64,000 nucleotides of DNA, taken from positions 1,736,001 to 1,800,000 of the forward strand of contig CAXUDB010000001.1 in assembly GCA_964249755.1 (NCBI GenBank). The letters are read 5' to 3'. This document shows, one piece after another, positions 44,597 to 52,609 of the stretch (its first letter is position 1; each line of letters opens with the position of its first letter). The position numbers were made by a program, and so were the translations under genes. Origin of the DNA: Ilyomonas sp964249755. GTDB taxonomy: Bacteria > Bacteroidota > Bacteroidia > Chitinophagales > Chitinophagaceae. The notes under the pieces are model-generated. The model was not told the DNA's origin. It saw only the letters and a program-made list of their open reading frames with translations, and ran no database searches.

Positions 44597-45523
44597 TTAT
44601 CCAATCCCCAACTTATCCAGCACCACCTTTGCCATCTTATAAAACGCCTCATGGCTATAGCCTGCAGTGTGCGGCGTCACCAGCACATTCGGCTGTGTCG
44701 TCAGCCAATGCAATTGTTCTTTTTGTTCTTCTGTAAACGTATCCAGTTTCTCATTCTCCAACACATCCAATGCTGCTCCCGCCACTTTATTATTTTGCAC
44801 CGCCTGAATCAGTGCCGCCACATTCGTCACCTTGCCGCGGCATGCCGTCAGAAAATAAGGCTTTTGTGTCAACGCTTCAAAGAACGCATCATCAGCATAA
44901 TGATAGGTTTCATCCGTAAGAGGCAAATGCAAACTCACCACGTCTGCATACTTTTGAATATGCTCCGCGCTCGCCTCCCGCACATAATCTTTCGCAAAGC
45001 CATGTCTGTATTTATCGTGTGCTAAAACAGTTACCCCAAACGGCGCCAGCAGCTTCGCAAACGCCTCGCCTGTATTGCCAAAGCCAATAATACCAACAGT
45101 TCTGCCCGTCAGTTCTGTCCCCCGGTTCGCATCCCGTATCCATTGCCCCTCCCGCACCTCCAGGTAACTACTTGTTATCTTATTCATCAGGTTCAACAGA
45201 AACCCTAAGTTGTGTTCCGCCACCGCATTCCGGTTCCCTTCCGGGCTGCTCACACAGGTAATCCCTTTGCTTTCCGCATATGGCACATCTATCAGTTCCA
45301 TCCCGCTGCCCAGCCTGCCTATCCATTTCAGGTTCGCCGCCGCATCTATCACTGCCCTGTCTATCTTAAGCCGAGTCGTGACAATTAGCCCCGTCACTTC
45401 CCTAACCCTTCGCAACAGATCCTTGTAGCCAATCGCCGGTTCATACATCACTTCATACCCATTCTTCCCCAATGTTTCCGTCAGGTACGCATGCACCTTC
45501 GCCGTAATCAAAGCTTTATTCAT
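44597..45523 (-). CDS. D-2-hydroxyacid dehydrogenase (SerA/PdxB-like)
   Basis: A 308-residue NAD-dependent dehydrogenase. The nucleotide-binding motif is GIIGFGNTGEAF (about 144-155). The catalytic residues are Arg in the ACRGK segment, a downstream Glu, and the His in TPHTAGYSHEAF. The N-terminal half shows GRLGSGMELIDVPYAESKG. The length lacks the ACT domain of long SerA. It could be a phosphoglycerate or hydroxypyruvate dehydrogenase; the substrate is open. It is a single gene on the minus strand. Confidence 0.82.
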   Translation of the reverse strand: MNKALITAKVHAYLTETLGKNGYEVMYEPAIGYKDLLRRVREVTGLIVTTRLKIDRAVIDAAANLKWIGRLGSGMELIDVPYAESKGITCVSSPEGNRNAVAEHNLGFLLNLMNKITSSYLEVREGQWIRDANRGTELTGRTVGIIGFGNTGEAFAKLLAPFGVTVLAHDKYRHGFAKDYVREASAEHIQKYADVVSLHLPLTDETYHYADDAFFEALTQKPYFLTACRGKVTNVAALIQAVQNNKVAGAALDVLENEKLDTFTEEQKEQLHWLTTQPNVLVTPHTAGYSHEAFYKMAKVVLDKLGIG

Positions 45524-45642
45524 AATTCAGTTACTTCGGCAAATATCCTCCACATTTCCTCCCCAACCACATCTCTCAAATTTCCATTTCTCCAATCCCG
45601 CTACTCACCATTCACTATTCAATCCCACATCCCAGATAATTA

Positions 45643-45810
45643 TGGCGTGCCGCCAAGCTTGCCAAGCTACGCATGGCTGCGCAAGGGGTCGGGCCATCCG
45701 CTCCAAGTCCGCAGCGCCGGCTGTTCCCCTGGGTATCTTGTTCCTTGCATTCTTGTCACTTCCTCCGCTTCGGCGCTTTACGGGCTTTCCGCTGCTATCC
45801 CTCACACGTT
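45643..45810. repeat. GC-rich intergenic element
   Basis: A sharply GC-rich block lies in AT-rich surroundings in the 1,089-bp gap between the dehydrogenase and gatC. It contains GGGGTCGGGCCATCCGCTCC near its start and GGGCTTTCCGCTGCTATCCC near its end. I recall very similar wording as a recurrent intergenic repeat in Sphingobacteriia/Chitinophagaceae genomes. A spurious minus-strand ORF runs through it. No RNA family is recognised. Confidence 0.5.
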
Positions 45811-46025
45811 CCGCAGCCACAGTCATTCTTCAAAAACAACACATATCAATTCTTAATCTTCTTAAGTCACCCCAACTAACGATTCCCTTTTTAAAATCCA
45901 CTCTTCACCAACCACTTACAGCTAAGTTATCAAGGCCAAACAGCCCTTCACCGCAGTACTACAAAAGCCCCATCAAGGCTTGTGCACGGATGTGTCGCAA
46001 GATCATCCATGCTTGAATTTCTTTG

Positions 46026-46055
46026 CTTCTTTCTTGTTTCAAGACAAGAAAGAAG
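46026..46055. repeat. Inverted repeat in the gatC upstream gap
   Basis: CTTCTTTCTTGT (about 46027-46038) and ACAAGAAAGAAG (about 46044-46055) form a 12-bp dyad around TTCAAG. There is no T run directly after it on the plus strand. Its purpose is unclear. Confidence 0.5.
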
Positions 46056-46259
46056 AAGCGGTTAAAATAGCAATCAATTACACTTATTTAATCCAGAAGA
46101 TAATAATGAAGCAGTTCAAAAAATCTTTTCAGCATGTGGCAAACCTTGCCTCTCGTTAGTAAATACCCATCACACATCTAATGTCTTTATACAAAATTCA
46201 ATTTATCAAATTAACACACGCCACCAAAATTCCCCTTTCACCCTCCACAATCCGGATCA

Positions 46260-46535
46260 AATCTCCCGAAATTCCAACAAGACCATCCGCAGCCCCCATC
46301 ACACCCTACGCAACACCCATCAGCACCATAGAAATTCCCATTAGTTCCTCCGAAACATCCATCATACCAACAGAAATCGCCATCAGACGCACCGAAATTC
46401 CAATCAGACCTTCCGAAAACCCAACAAGCCCATCCGAAACCCTCACTATGCCCTCCGAAACACCGACAAGACCGTCTGCTGGAGCCACCGCGTCCGCTGG
46501 AAGCACACCCTCCGCTGGAAAATACACCATCCGGT
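46260..46535. repeat. Tandem array C: 21-bp units changing to 18-bp units
   Basis: The motif CCGAAA (or CAGAAA/TAGAAA) recurs with its G at 46268, 46331, 46352, 46373, 46394, 46415, 46436 and 46457. The spacing is exactly 21 bp, with the first gap being 63. A further unit at 46478 and then TCCGCTGGA units with G at 46496 and 46514 are spaced 18 bp. Both spacings are multiples of 3, so long ORFs appear on both strands, but these repetitive peptides are not credible proteins. Confidence 0.85.
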
Positions 46536-46599
46536 TACCGGAAACTAAAAATCCTTACCGCTAATACAAAAATTCACAAATCCCTCCTGCGGATTCCTC

Positions 46600-46607
46600 T
46601 ATTTTTG
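46600..46607 (+). promoter_or_regulatory. Possible -7 element giving a leaderless gatC mRNA
   Basis: TATTTTTG matches TAnnTTTG and ends 5 bp before the gatC ATG, so transcription would begin at or very near the start codon. No -33 TTG is evident at the expected spacing, so the call is weak. Confidence 0.3.
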
Positions 46608-46612
46608 TTTGC

Positions 46613-46903
46613 ATGACTGTTACCACCGAAATGATTGATAATCTCGCAAAACTCGCCCGGCTTCAGTTTACCGGCGAAGAGAAAGAAGAACTCAAAAAAG
46701 ATCTCGCCCAAATGATTGGCTTCATTGATAAACTCAATGAACTCGATACCGAAGGCATAGAGCCTTTGCTCCACATGAGTCCTCGTTCCAATGTCTTTCG
46801 TGAAGATGTGGTAGAAGGTTCCATTTCCCGCGAAGAAGCCCTGCTCAATGCCCCCGAAAAAAACGAACAGTTCTTCCTCGTTCCTAAAGTCATCAAAAAA
46901 TAA
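46613..46903 (+). CDS. gatC: Asp-tRNA(Asn)/Glu-tRNA(Gln) amidotransferase subunit C
   Basis: A 96-residue GatC: MTVTTEMIDNLAKLARLQFTGEEKEEL helix pair, LNELDTEGIEPLLHM and the C-terminal FREDVVEGSISREEALLNAPEKNEQFFLVPKVI, the region that wraps around GatA/GatB. It helps the GatCAB complex convert misacylated Glu-tRNA(Gln) or Asp-tRNA(Asn). gatA and gatB are not adjacent. The next gene starts 12 bp downstream, so it is probably co-transcribed with the ABC ATPase. Confidence 0.92.
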   Translation: MTVTTEMIDNLAKLARLQFTGEEKEELKKDLAQMIGFIDKLNELDTEGIEPLLHMSPRSNVFREDVVEGSISREEALLNAPEKNEQFFLVPKVIKK

Positions 46904-46915
46904 AAACCTACTGCT

Positions 46916-47635
46916 ATGCAAGGCATCATCCACCTCGATCATATCCAGAAAAGCTACTTCATGGGAACGCAGGCAATCCCAGTACTAAAAGGCATCTCCC
47001 TCGATATTTTCAAGAACGAATACGTCGCTTTAATGGGGCCTTCGGGTAGCGGCAAAAGCACCCTCATGAATATTTTGGGTTGCCTCGATACACCCACCGG
47101 CGGCAGCTATGTCTTAAATGGGAAAGACGTCAGCAAAATGACTGATGATGAACTTGCAGATGTCCGCAACGTAGAAATTGGCTTCGTATTTCAGCAGTTC
47201 AATTTGCTTCCGCGCCTAACAGCGGCAGAGAATGTTGCTTTGCCGCTTGTATATGCCGGTGTGAGTAAAAAGGAACGGATAGACAGGGCGGTGGCAGCAC
47301 TTGAAAAAGTGGGCTTAGGCTCTCGCAGTCATCATAAAAGTAATGAAATGAGCGGTGGTCAGATACAACGTGTTGCCATCGCCCGTGCTATTGTAAACAA
47401 TCCGTCTTTGTTACTGGCAGATGAACCTACGGGTAACCTCGACAGTAAAACATCAGTGGAAGTGATGGAGATTTTTGGTGCCATTCAAGCTGCCGGGAAC
47501 ACCGTTGTTTTAGTAACGCACGAAGAGGACATTGCAACATATGCCAAGCGTGTGATTCGTCTGCGCGATGGTCATATTGAAAGCGATACCATAAACCAGG
47601 CTGAAAGCCGAACGCCAAAAGCGCTCAGTCACTAA
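46916..47635 (+). CDS. ABC transporter ATP-binding protein (LolD/MacB-type)
   Basis: A 239-residue ATPase with Walker A GPSGSGKST (41-49), Q loop in FVFQQFNLLPRLTAAENVALP, signature MSGGQIQRVAIARAI, Walker B LLADEPTGNLDS and switch His in VTHEED. These motifs are diagnostic for the LolD/MacB/FtsE class that works with FtsX-like permeases on lipoproteins, peptides or macrolides. No permease is next to it. It lies 12 bp after gatC. Confidence 0.88.
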   Translation: MQGIIHLDHIQKSYFMGTQAIPVLKGISLDIFKNEYVALMGPSGSGKSTLMNILGCLDTPTGGSYVLNGKDVSKMTDDELADVRNVEIGFVFQQFNLLPRLTAAENVALPLVYAGVSKKERIDRAVAALEKVGLGSRSHHKSNEMSGGQIQRVAIARAIVNNPSLLLADEPTGNLDSKTSVEVMEIFGAIQAAGNTVVLVTHEEDIATYAKRVIRLRDGHIESDTINQAESRTPKALSH

Positions 47636-47678
47636 ATATTTCTTTTAAGGCTTTCGATTTATAATTTAATCAATCTTC

Positions 47679-48233
47679 TTGTCACAAAAGATATACACTA
47701 AAACCGGCGATGAAGGCTATACCGGCTTAATTGGCGGCACCAAAATTCTTAAAAGCGATCTGCGCATTGACAGCTATGGAAACATTGATGAACTGAACTC
47801 TTACGTTGGTTTGATAGGCGATTATATCACCGACCGCGACATTAAAACTTCTCTTCTTTCTATACAAAATAAACTCTTTATTATTGGCTCTTTGCTTGCG
47901 CAGGATGATAGTAAAGACATTAAAATGAGCCTGCCTCAATTGTACGAGGAAGATGTTTTGCAGTTAGAGCAGGAGATAGATAATATGAATGAAAGCCTGC
48001 CAGAACTAAAGCATTTTATTCTGCCGGGAGGCAACCTTCTTGTTTCCTGCATTCATATCTCCCGCAGCATCTGCCGCCGTGCCGAAAGAGGCTGTGTTCA
48101 TCTAAAAGAGGAAGGTTTATTTGTAGAACCTTTGATACTGAAATACACTAATCGTCTAAGCGATTATTTGTTTGTACTGGCAAGGTTTGTTGGCAAACAA
48201 TTAAATGTGGAGGAAGTGATATGGAAGGGTTGA
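47679..48233 (+). CDS. PduO-type ATP:cob(I)alamin adenosyltransferase
   Basis: A 184-residue protein starting at TTG 47679; no in-frame ATG is suitable, since the conserved family start KIYTKTGDEGYTGLIGG follows immediately. The active-site helix ISRSICRRAERGC (about 126-138) and YTNRLSDYLFVLAR are family signatures. It makes adenosylcobalamin from cob(I)alamin and ATP. That cofactor is needed by ethanolamine ammonia-lyase encoded 12 kb to the right, so a shared physiology is plausible although the genes are not linked in an operon. Confidence 0.9.
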   Translation: MSQKIYTKTGDEGYTGLIGGTKILKSDLRIDSYGNIDELNSYVGLIGDYITDRDIKTSLLSIQNKLFIIGSLLAQDDSKDIKMSLPQLYEEDVLQLEQEIDNMNESLPELKHFILPGGNLLVSCIHISRSICRRAERGCVHLKEEGLFVEPLILKYTNRLSDYLFVLARFVGKQLNVEEVIWKG

Positions 48234-48286
48234 AATAACCCCGAATATTCATGCACGAAGTTCGTGTTATCCGTGTTTCATAAAGC

Positions 48287-48315
48287 AAAAAGTCCCGATG
48301 CAATCGGGACTTTTT
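48287..48315. terminator. Bidirectional terminator between pduO-type gene and rplL
   Basis: AAAAAGTCCCGAT (48287-48299) and ATCGGGACTTTTT (48303-48315) form a perfect 13-bp stem with A and T runs on both sides. It serves two convergent genes and ends the rplKAJL transcript. Confidence 0.9.
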
Positions 48316-48337
48316 AATAACATGCATTCTATTGAAA

Positions 48338-48718
48338 TTATTTCACTTCAACATCAGCGCCTGCTTCTTTTAGTTTCGCAGCTAAATCTTCAGCTTCGGC
48401 TTTCGCTACACCTTCTTTGATAGGTTTCGGAGCGCCGTCAACCAATTCTTTTGCTTCCTTCAAACCTAAGCCAGTCAAGTCTTTTACAATCTTAACTACC
48501 TGAAGTTTGTTAGCACCACCGCTTTTCAGAATTACATCGAAAGCAGTCTTTTCTTCAGCAGCAGCTGGAGCAGCGCCACCGGCAGCAGGACCTGCAACTG
48601 CAACTGCAGCAGCAGCCGGTTCAATACCATACTCGTCTTTCAGAATTTTTGCTAATTCGTTAACCTCTTTTACGGTCAGGTTAACCAGTTGATCTGCAAA
48701 TGCTTTTAAATCAGCCAT
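48338..48718 (-). CDS. rplL: 50S ribosomal protein L7/L12
   Basis: A 126-residue L7/L12 with an N-terminal dimer domain (KAFADQLVNLTVKEVNELAKILKDEYGI), an Ala/Pro/Gly-rich hinge (about 34-54), and the C-terminal factor-binding domain KTAFDVILKSGGANKLQVVKIVKDLTGLGLKEAKELVDGAP. It forms the L12 stalk on L10 and recruits translational GTPases. A 181-bp spacer separates it from rplJ, and no rpoB follows; a terminator and a convergent gene lie directly downstream. Confidence 0.97.
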   Translation of the reverse strand: MADLKAFADQLVNLTVKEVNELAKILKDEYGIEPAAAAVAVAGPAAGGAAPAAAEEKTAFDVILKSGGANKLQVVKIVKDLTGLGLKEAKELVDGAPKPIKEGVAKAEAEDLAAKLKEAGADVEVK

Positions 48719-48899
48719 TTTGTTTCAAATTTTTGCCGCCTTCATTGCCTGTGCTCCGGCGGTATCATTAAAAAAATTTGTGTGTATTACCTCTCAGGCT
48801 TGAGGCAATTATTTTTAATTGGTAATGGATAATTATTAATTGAAACAACCGAAGCCTTTCACGTCAATTAGCCATTAACAATATTCAATTAACTAATAA

Positions 48900-49436
48900 C
48901 TACTGAGCTACTGCTTCTCTGTCTTCCAGAGCTTTAATGATGCCAGCCAGCTTGGCACCAGCGTTCAAGCCGCTAATAACGTTTTTGGCAGGTGATTGCA
49001 ACAAGCCAATAATTTCGCCGATAAGGTCATTCTTACTCTTCAGCGTTTTCAGCGTATCAAGCTGGTCGTTGCCAACAAAAACAGCGCTATCAATATAAGC
49101 CGCTTTCAGCACTGGTTTTTCTGTGTTCGTGCTTTTGCGAAAGTCAGAGATAATCATCGCCGGCTCTTTGCCATTTTCACTGAACATCAGGGCAGTTACG
49201 CCGTTCAGGCTATCATATACACCAGCGAAACGCTCAGCATCAATCTGCTCAAGAGCTTTGCGGATTAATGTGTTTTTTGCAACAGTTATTTCGATATTCT
49301 TATCGAAACAAACACGACGCAGTTTGTTTGCCTGCGCAACGGTCAACGCTTCCGTATTGGTTACGTAAAAGTTATTGTATTGATTGAACTTCTCTTTCAG
49401 AACTTCAATCGCTTCGTTTTTTTGTTCTTTCGTCAT
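48900..49436 (-). CDS. rplJ: 50S ribosomal protein L10
   Basis: A 178-residue L10: MTKEQKNEAIEVLKEKFNQYNNFYVTNTEALTVAQ, KNTLIRKAL, and a C-terminal helix (about 145-170) that carries L12 dimers. L10 anchors the stalk to 23S rRNA with L11. The rplA-rplJ gap is 53 bp, short for an elaborate L10 leader, but L10-mediated autoregulation is still possible. Confidence 0.95.
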   Translation of the reverse strand: MTKEQKNEAIEVLKEKFNQYNNFYVTNTEALTVAQANKLRRVCFDKNIEITVAKNTLIRKALEQIDAERFAGVYDSLNGVTALMFSENGKEPAMIISDFRKSTNTEKPVLKAAYIDSAVFVGNDQLDTLKTLKSKNDLIGEIIGLLQSPAKNVISGLNAGAKLAGIIKALEDREAVAQ

Positions 49437-49489
49437 AACGATTTGTTTTTGTTCCCGACTGATTCCTCACCCCGAAACGATTGATGAAT

Positions 49490-50182
49490 TTAGCTTTGAA
49501 CAGATTTGGTGTCAATCGAAATGCCCGGGCTCATGCTGCTTGCCATACTTACACCTCTCAGGTAAATACCTTTTGCTGTAGAAGGTTTCAACCTCATTAA
49601 GGCATTGATCAGTTCCTGGCTGTTGGCAGCTATTTTTTCCGGGGTAAACGATACGCGGCCAATAGAAGCATGTACAATGCCGGTCTTATCAACCTTGAAA
49701 GCGATTTTACCACCCTTCACTTCATTCACCGCTTCTGCTACGTTATTCGTAACGGTACCCGTTTTCGGGTTCGGCATCAGGTTACGAGGACCTAATATTT
49801 TACCCAGACGACCAATCTTAGGCATCACAGAAGGTGTTGCTACGATAACATCAACGTCAGTCCAGCCACCTTCAATCTTCGAGATAAATTCATCCAGTCC
49901 AACATAATCAGCACCCGCAGCTTTTGCGTCGGCTTCTTTATCAGGTGTGCAAAGCACGAGTACGCGCTTGGTTTTACCTGTCCCATGTGGCAGAGTAACC
50001 GTACCGCGAACCTGTTGGTCAGCCTTCTTTGGGTCAACGCCCAAACGAACGTGGATATCTACCGAAGCATCAAATTTTGTTGTGTTTATTTCTTTTACCA
50101 GCGTCGAAGCAGCCTGCAAAGAGTAATCTTTGGTTTTGTCCACTTTCGCGTCCGCCAGCTTTCTTTTTTTAGTAATTGCCAT
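49490..50182 (-). CDS. rplA: 50S ribosomal protein L1
   Basis: A 230-residue L1: FDASVDIHVRLGVDPKKADQQVRGTVTLPHGTGK, the second-domain core VLVLCTPDKEADAKAAGADYVG, and the L1 signature PNPKTGTVTNNVAEAVNEVKGGKIAFKVDKTG. L1 forms the stalk at the tRNA exit site and represses its own operon by binding mRNA. It lies 28 bp after rplK. Confidence 0.97.
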   Translation of the reverse strand: MAITKKRKLADAKVDKTKDYSLQAASTLVKEINTTKFDASVDIHVRLGVDPKKADQQVRGTVTLPHGTGKTKRVLVLCTPDKEADAKAAGADYVGLDEFISKIEGGWTDVDVIVATPSVMPKIGRLGKILGPRNLMPNPKTGTVTNNVAEAVNEVKGGKIAFKVDKTGIVHASIGRVSFTPEKIAANSQELINALMRLKPSTAKGIYLRGVSMASSMSPGISIDTKSVQS

Positions 50183-50210
50183 TGTTCAAAAAGTTGTAAT
50201 CGTTAATAAA

Positions 50211-50657
50211 TTAATTCTTTTCCCACGGTGCTTGTCCTTCAACAGTCAAGCCCATGCTGCGAGCCGTACCAGCCACCATTTTCATGGCGCTTTCCACCGT
50301 GAAGCAGTTTAAGTCAGGCATCTTGTCTTTGGCAATTGCTTCAACTTGTGCCCAGGTTACTTTACCTACCTTGTTTCGGTTGCTCTCTTTAGAACCTTTT
50401 TGAATTTTGGCAGCTTCCAGCAGCTGTATCGGAGCGGGAGCGGTTTTAATGGCAAAGTCAAAAGACTTGTCCGTATAAACCGTGATAATTACAGGAACCA
50501 CTTTTCCTGCTTTGTCCTGCGTTCTTGCATTAAACTGTTTACAGAACTCCATAATGTTCACGCCCTTGGAGCCAAGAGCGGGACCTACGGGCGGTGCAGG
50601 GTTGGCAGCGCCACCCTTTACCTGCAACTTTACGTAGGTTGCAATTTCTTTAGCCAT
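50211..50657 (-). CDS. rplK: 50S ribosomal protein L11
   Basis: A 148-residue L11 starting at ATG 50655-50657 (MAKEIATYVKLQVKGGAANPAPPVGPALGSKG); an upstream in-frame extension to 50714 is not conserved. The C-terminal domain (about 75-148) includes KVGKVTWAQVEAIAKDKMPDLN and the last GTARSMGLTVEG. L11 binds the GTPase centre with the L10-L12 stalk. It is the first gene of rplKAJL here, without nusG upstream. Confidence 0.97.
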   Translation of the reverse strand: MAKEIATYVKLQVKGGAANPAPPVGPALGSKGVNIMEFCKQFNARTQDKAGKVVPVIITVYTDKSFDFAIKTAPAPIQLLEAAKIQKGSKESNRNKVGKVTWAQVEAIAKDKMPDLNCFTVESAMKMVAGTARSMGLTVEGQAPWEKN

Positions 50658-50731
50658 TTTATAATTTTTTTGGTGATAACGCCGCGCCATCGGCGGGCTC
50701 CCAATTTTCAACAAAGAACTTTTTGGGAGCG

Positions 50732-50739
50732 CAAAGGTA
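50732..50739 (-). promoter_or_regulatory. Probable -7 element of the rplKAJL promoter
   Basis: On the minus strand TACCTTTG (50739-50732) exactly matches the Bacteroidota -7 consensus, about 75 nt before rplK. No clear -33 TTG is seen at 18-20 bp. Its presence supports independent transcription of the operon. Confidence 0.45.
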
Positions 50740-51100
50740 CTATTGTTAATGGAATATTATTGCTTAAATATTGAATATTTTGTAAAAAGTCTCATCCTGA
50801 TATTAATGAGCCGTAAGCTTTTGTTTTAAAAAATCTTTTAATTTGGAGCTTATCCAAAATAAGAAAGGCTATGCGAAGCATTCTCGCTTCGCATCACTAT
50901 TATATCGCCTCAGGTAATTTTCCGGATGGCCTCTTTACATCTTCTTAAAAGAAACTCATAAAAATAATTTTTTCCTTCAAACCTCTGTTGAAAAAATACA
51001 TCTCATAAAATAATTTCTCACTTTGGCAGTTTATCAATTTAAAATCGAAAGAAATGTATCAAGTTGTGCATTCTTTCACTGCTGACTAAAAACTACTTAT
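50740..51100. other. Divergent intergenic region upstream of rplK
   Basis: It holds no gene. One perfect 9-bp dyad, ATGCGAAGC (50871-50879) with GCTTCGCAT (50886-50894), lies about 220 bp upstream of rplK. It has no T run and could be a protein-binding or mRNA hairpin site for the plus-strand gene. Otherwise the stretch is AT-rich with nothing recognised. Confidence 0.35.
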
Positions 51101-52567
51101 ATGCTTTACCGCCTACTTCGAAATAATAAAGAAAGTGGTCCTTTCACCGCTTTACAACTTGAGCAAATGGGCTTAAAACCCTACGATTTATTATGGACAG
51201 AAGGCAAAGGCGCTGCCTGGCAATACGCTTCGGAAATACCTGAGCTAAAGAACTTTGCGCCGCTTGTAGAAGAACAACCATTTGACCGCTTTTACAAGCG
51301 TAAAGAAGCCTTGCAAACGGCGCAACAGCCTGCTGTTACCGGTAAGAAGGTAAAACCTCGTTTCCGCATTTCCAACGGTCAGCTTATTATGGTTGAGCCA
51401 GGAAATATGGAAGTAGCCAACACAGGTATCATCAAAGAAACGGCACAGATTAAGGCGCCTAAAGAGCCAGTTGCAGTAAAGCAAAGCAATGCTGCCTCCG
51501 ATTGGCAGGATGGCTATACACAATGGCAGCCGCAACCGCAGAAAAAAACGATAGCTAAAGAAGAGCCGGTAGAAGTGGAAACAAAATATTCTGAATCGCT
51601 TGATGACTTAAAAAAACGCTACGCCGAAAAAGTGCTGAACGAAAAGGCAACCGTTCCATCGTCTTCGCTTTCTTCCGCATCGGTAAGGCAGAACATTATG
51701 GCGGCTGTTGCCCTAGTGGTATTAGCAGTAGGTGGCTACATCGGCTACACATTAAAACAAAAAGGTGACGCGAAAGCAGATGGCAAGCCTGCCATAGAGC
51801 GTGCAGATATTGCCGGCGGAAGTGTTTTGTCTTCATCGTCAGATGATAATGAGACGGCAGGCAATACAGCCGATGAACACGCCAATAATGTAGCCTCGCA
51901 ACCTGTCAATGAAAGGAGCACTGAAGGGAGTACAACAAAAGCTGCCTCCCAAAAACCGGTTTCCAAACCGGCTGTGCAAACGGTAGTGAATAATGATACT
52001 AAACTAGGATTAACAGCGGCGCAAAAAGTAGCTGGTGCTATGTCAGCCAAAGCCATCAGTCCAACAATTAAAACAGCGGAAAAAACAACGGTGCTGACTG
52101 ATAAAAAGAAGGAGTCTGTGAAAACAAATAACAGTCTTGCAAACAATATTGGCGCAAAGACAAATACAGCCTCATCACCAACCGCAACGATACCCAAAAC
52201 AACAGCCGCAGGCAGCGTCCCTGCACCTGTGGAAACGAAGCCTGTAGTTGTGAAGCAAAACGCGCCTAAAAAGATAGATGATTATCTCTCCGTAAAGAAG
52301 TTGGGCGGCGGCACTGGCGGCGTGCAGAACGTTCGTTTGCTGGTAAACAACGTTACCGATTTTCCAATTGACCTCGCTGTGATTGATATACAGTATTTCG
52401 ACAGCAAAGGCAAATATCAAAAAGGCGAAACCATGTATGTAAAAGATATTAACGGCGGCAACAATGTGGAGCTGCATGTGCCGGATAGCGATAAATCAAG
52501 CTCTATCAAATACAAAGTATCGCTGGTAAGCGCTGAGAAAAAAACATTGTATCTCGTGGCTGATTGA
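51101..52567 (+). CDS. Membrane protein with N-terminal GYF_2 (DUF4339) domain
   Basis: A 488-residue protein. Residues 1-60 form a GYF_2-like domain (LRNNKESGPFTALQLEQMGLKPYDLLWTEGKGAAW), then a variable charged region, a coiled segment SLDDLKKRYAEKVLNEK, a single membrane helix at about 196-215, and a long Ser/Thr/Lys/Ala-rich linker (about 220-395). A C-terminal beta domain (about 397-488, VRLLVNNVTDFPIDLAVIDIQYFD) would be periplasmic. The GYF_2 domain would face the cytoplasm and bind proline-rich partners. Function unknown. Confidence 0.75.
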   Translation: MLYRLLRNNKESGPFTALQLEQMGLKPYDLLWTEGKGAAWQYASEIPELKNFAPLVEEQPFDRFYKRKEALQTAQQPAVTGKKVKPRFRISNGQLIMVEPGNMEVANTGIIKETAQIKAPKEPVAVKQSNAASDWQDGYTQWQPQPQKKTIAKEEPVEVETKYSESLDDLKKRYAEKVLNEKATVPSSSLSSASVRQNIMAAVALVVLAVGGYIGYTLKQKGDAKADGKPAIERADIAGGSVLSSSSDDNETAGNTADEHANNVASQPVNERSTEGSTTKAASQKPVSKPAVQTVVNNDTKLGLTAAQKVAGAMSAKAISPTIKTAEKTTVLTDKKKESVKTNNSLANNIGAKTNTASSPTATIPKTTAAGSVPAPVETKPVVVKQNAPKKIDDYLSVKKLGGGTGGVQNVRLLVNNVTDFPIDLAVIDIQYFDSKGKYQKGETMYVKDINGGNNVELHVPDSDKSSSIKYKVSLVSAEKKTLYLVAD

Positions 52568-52609
52568 TCGTCTCATTTGTCCTTTGTCCGAATTCGCTAA
52601 ATTAACTGC

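Noticed and set aside
45605..45826. Minus-strand ORF of 73 codons in the GC-rich element
   Set aside because: It coincides with an intergenic repeat element and looks like a chance reading of it.
46181..46564. A 127-codon plus-strand ORF and a 74-codon minus-strand ORF in the gap before gatC
   Set aside because: Both run through array C; the open frames result from the unit length being a multiple of 3. The peptides are simple 7-residue repeats without a family.
48719..48899. A known L10/L12 leader RNA between rplJ and rplL
   Set aside because: The 181-bp spacer is AT-rich with simple AATTG-like words and no structure matching a known leader.
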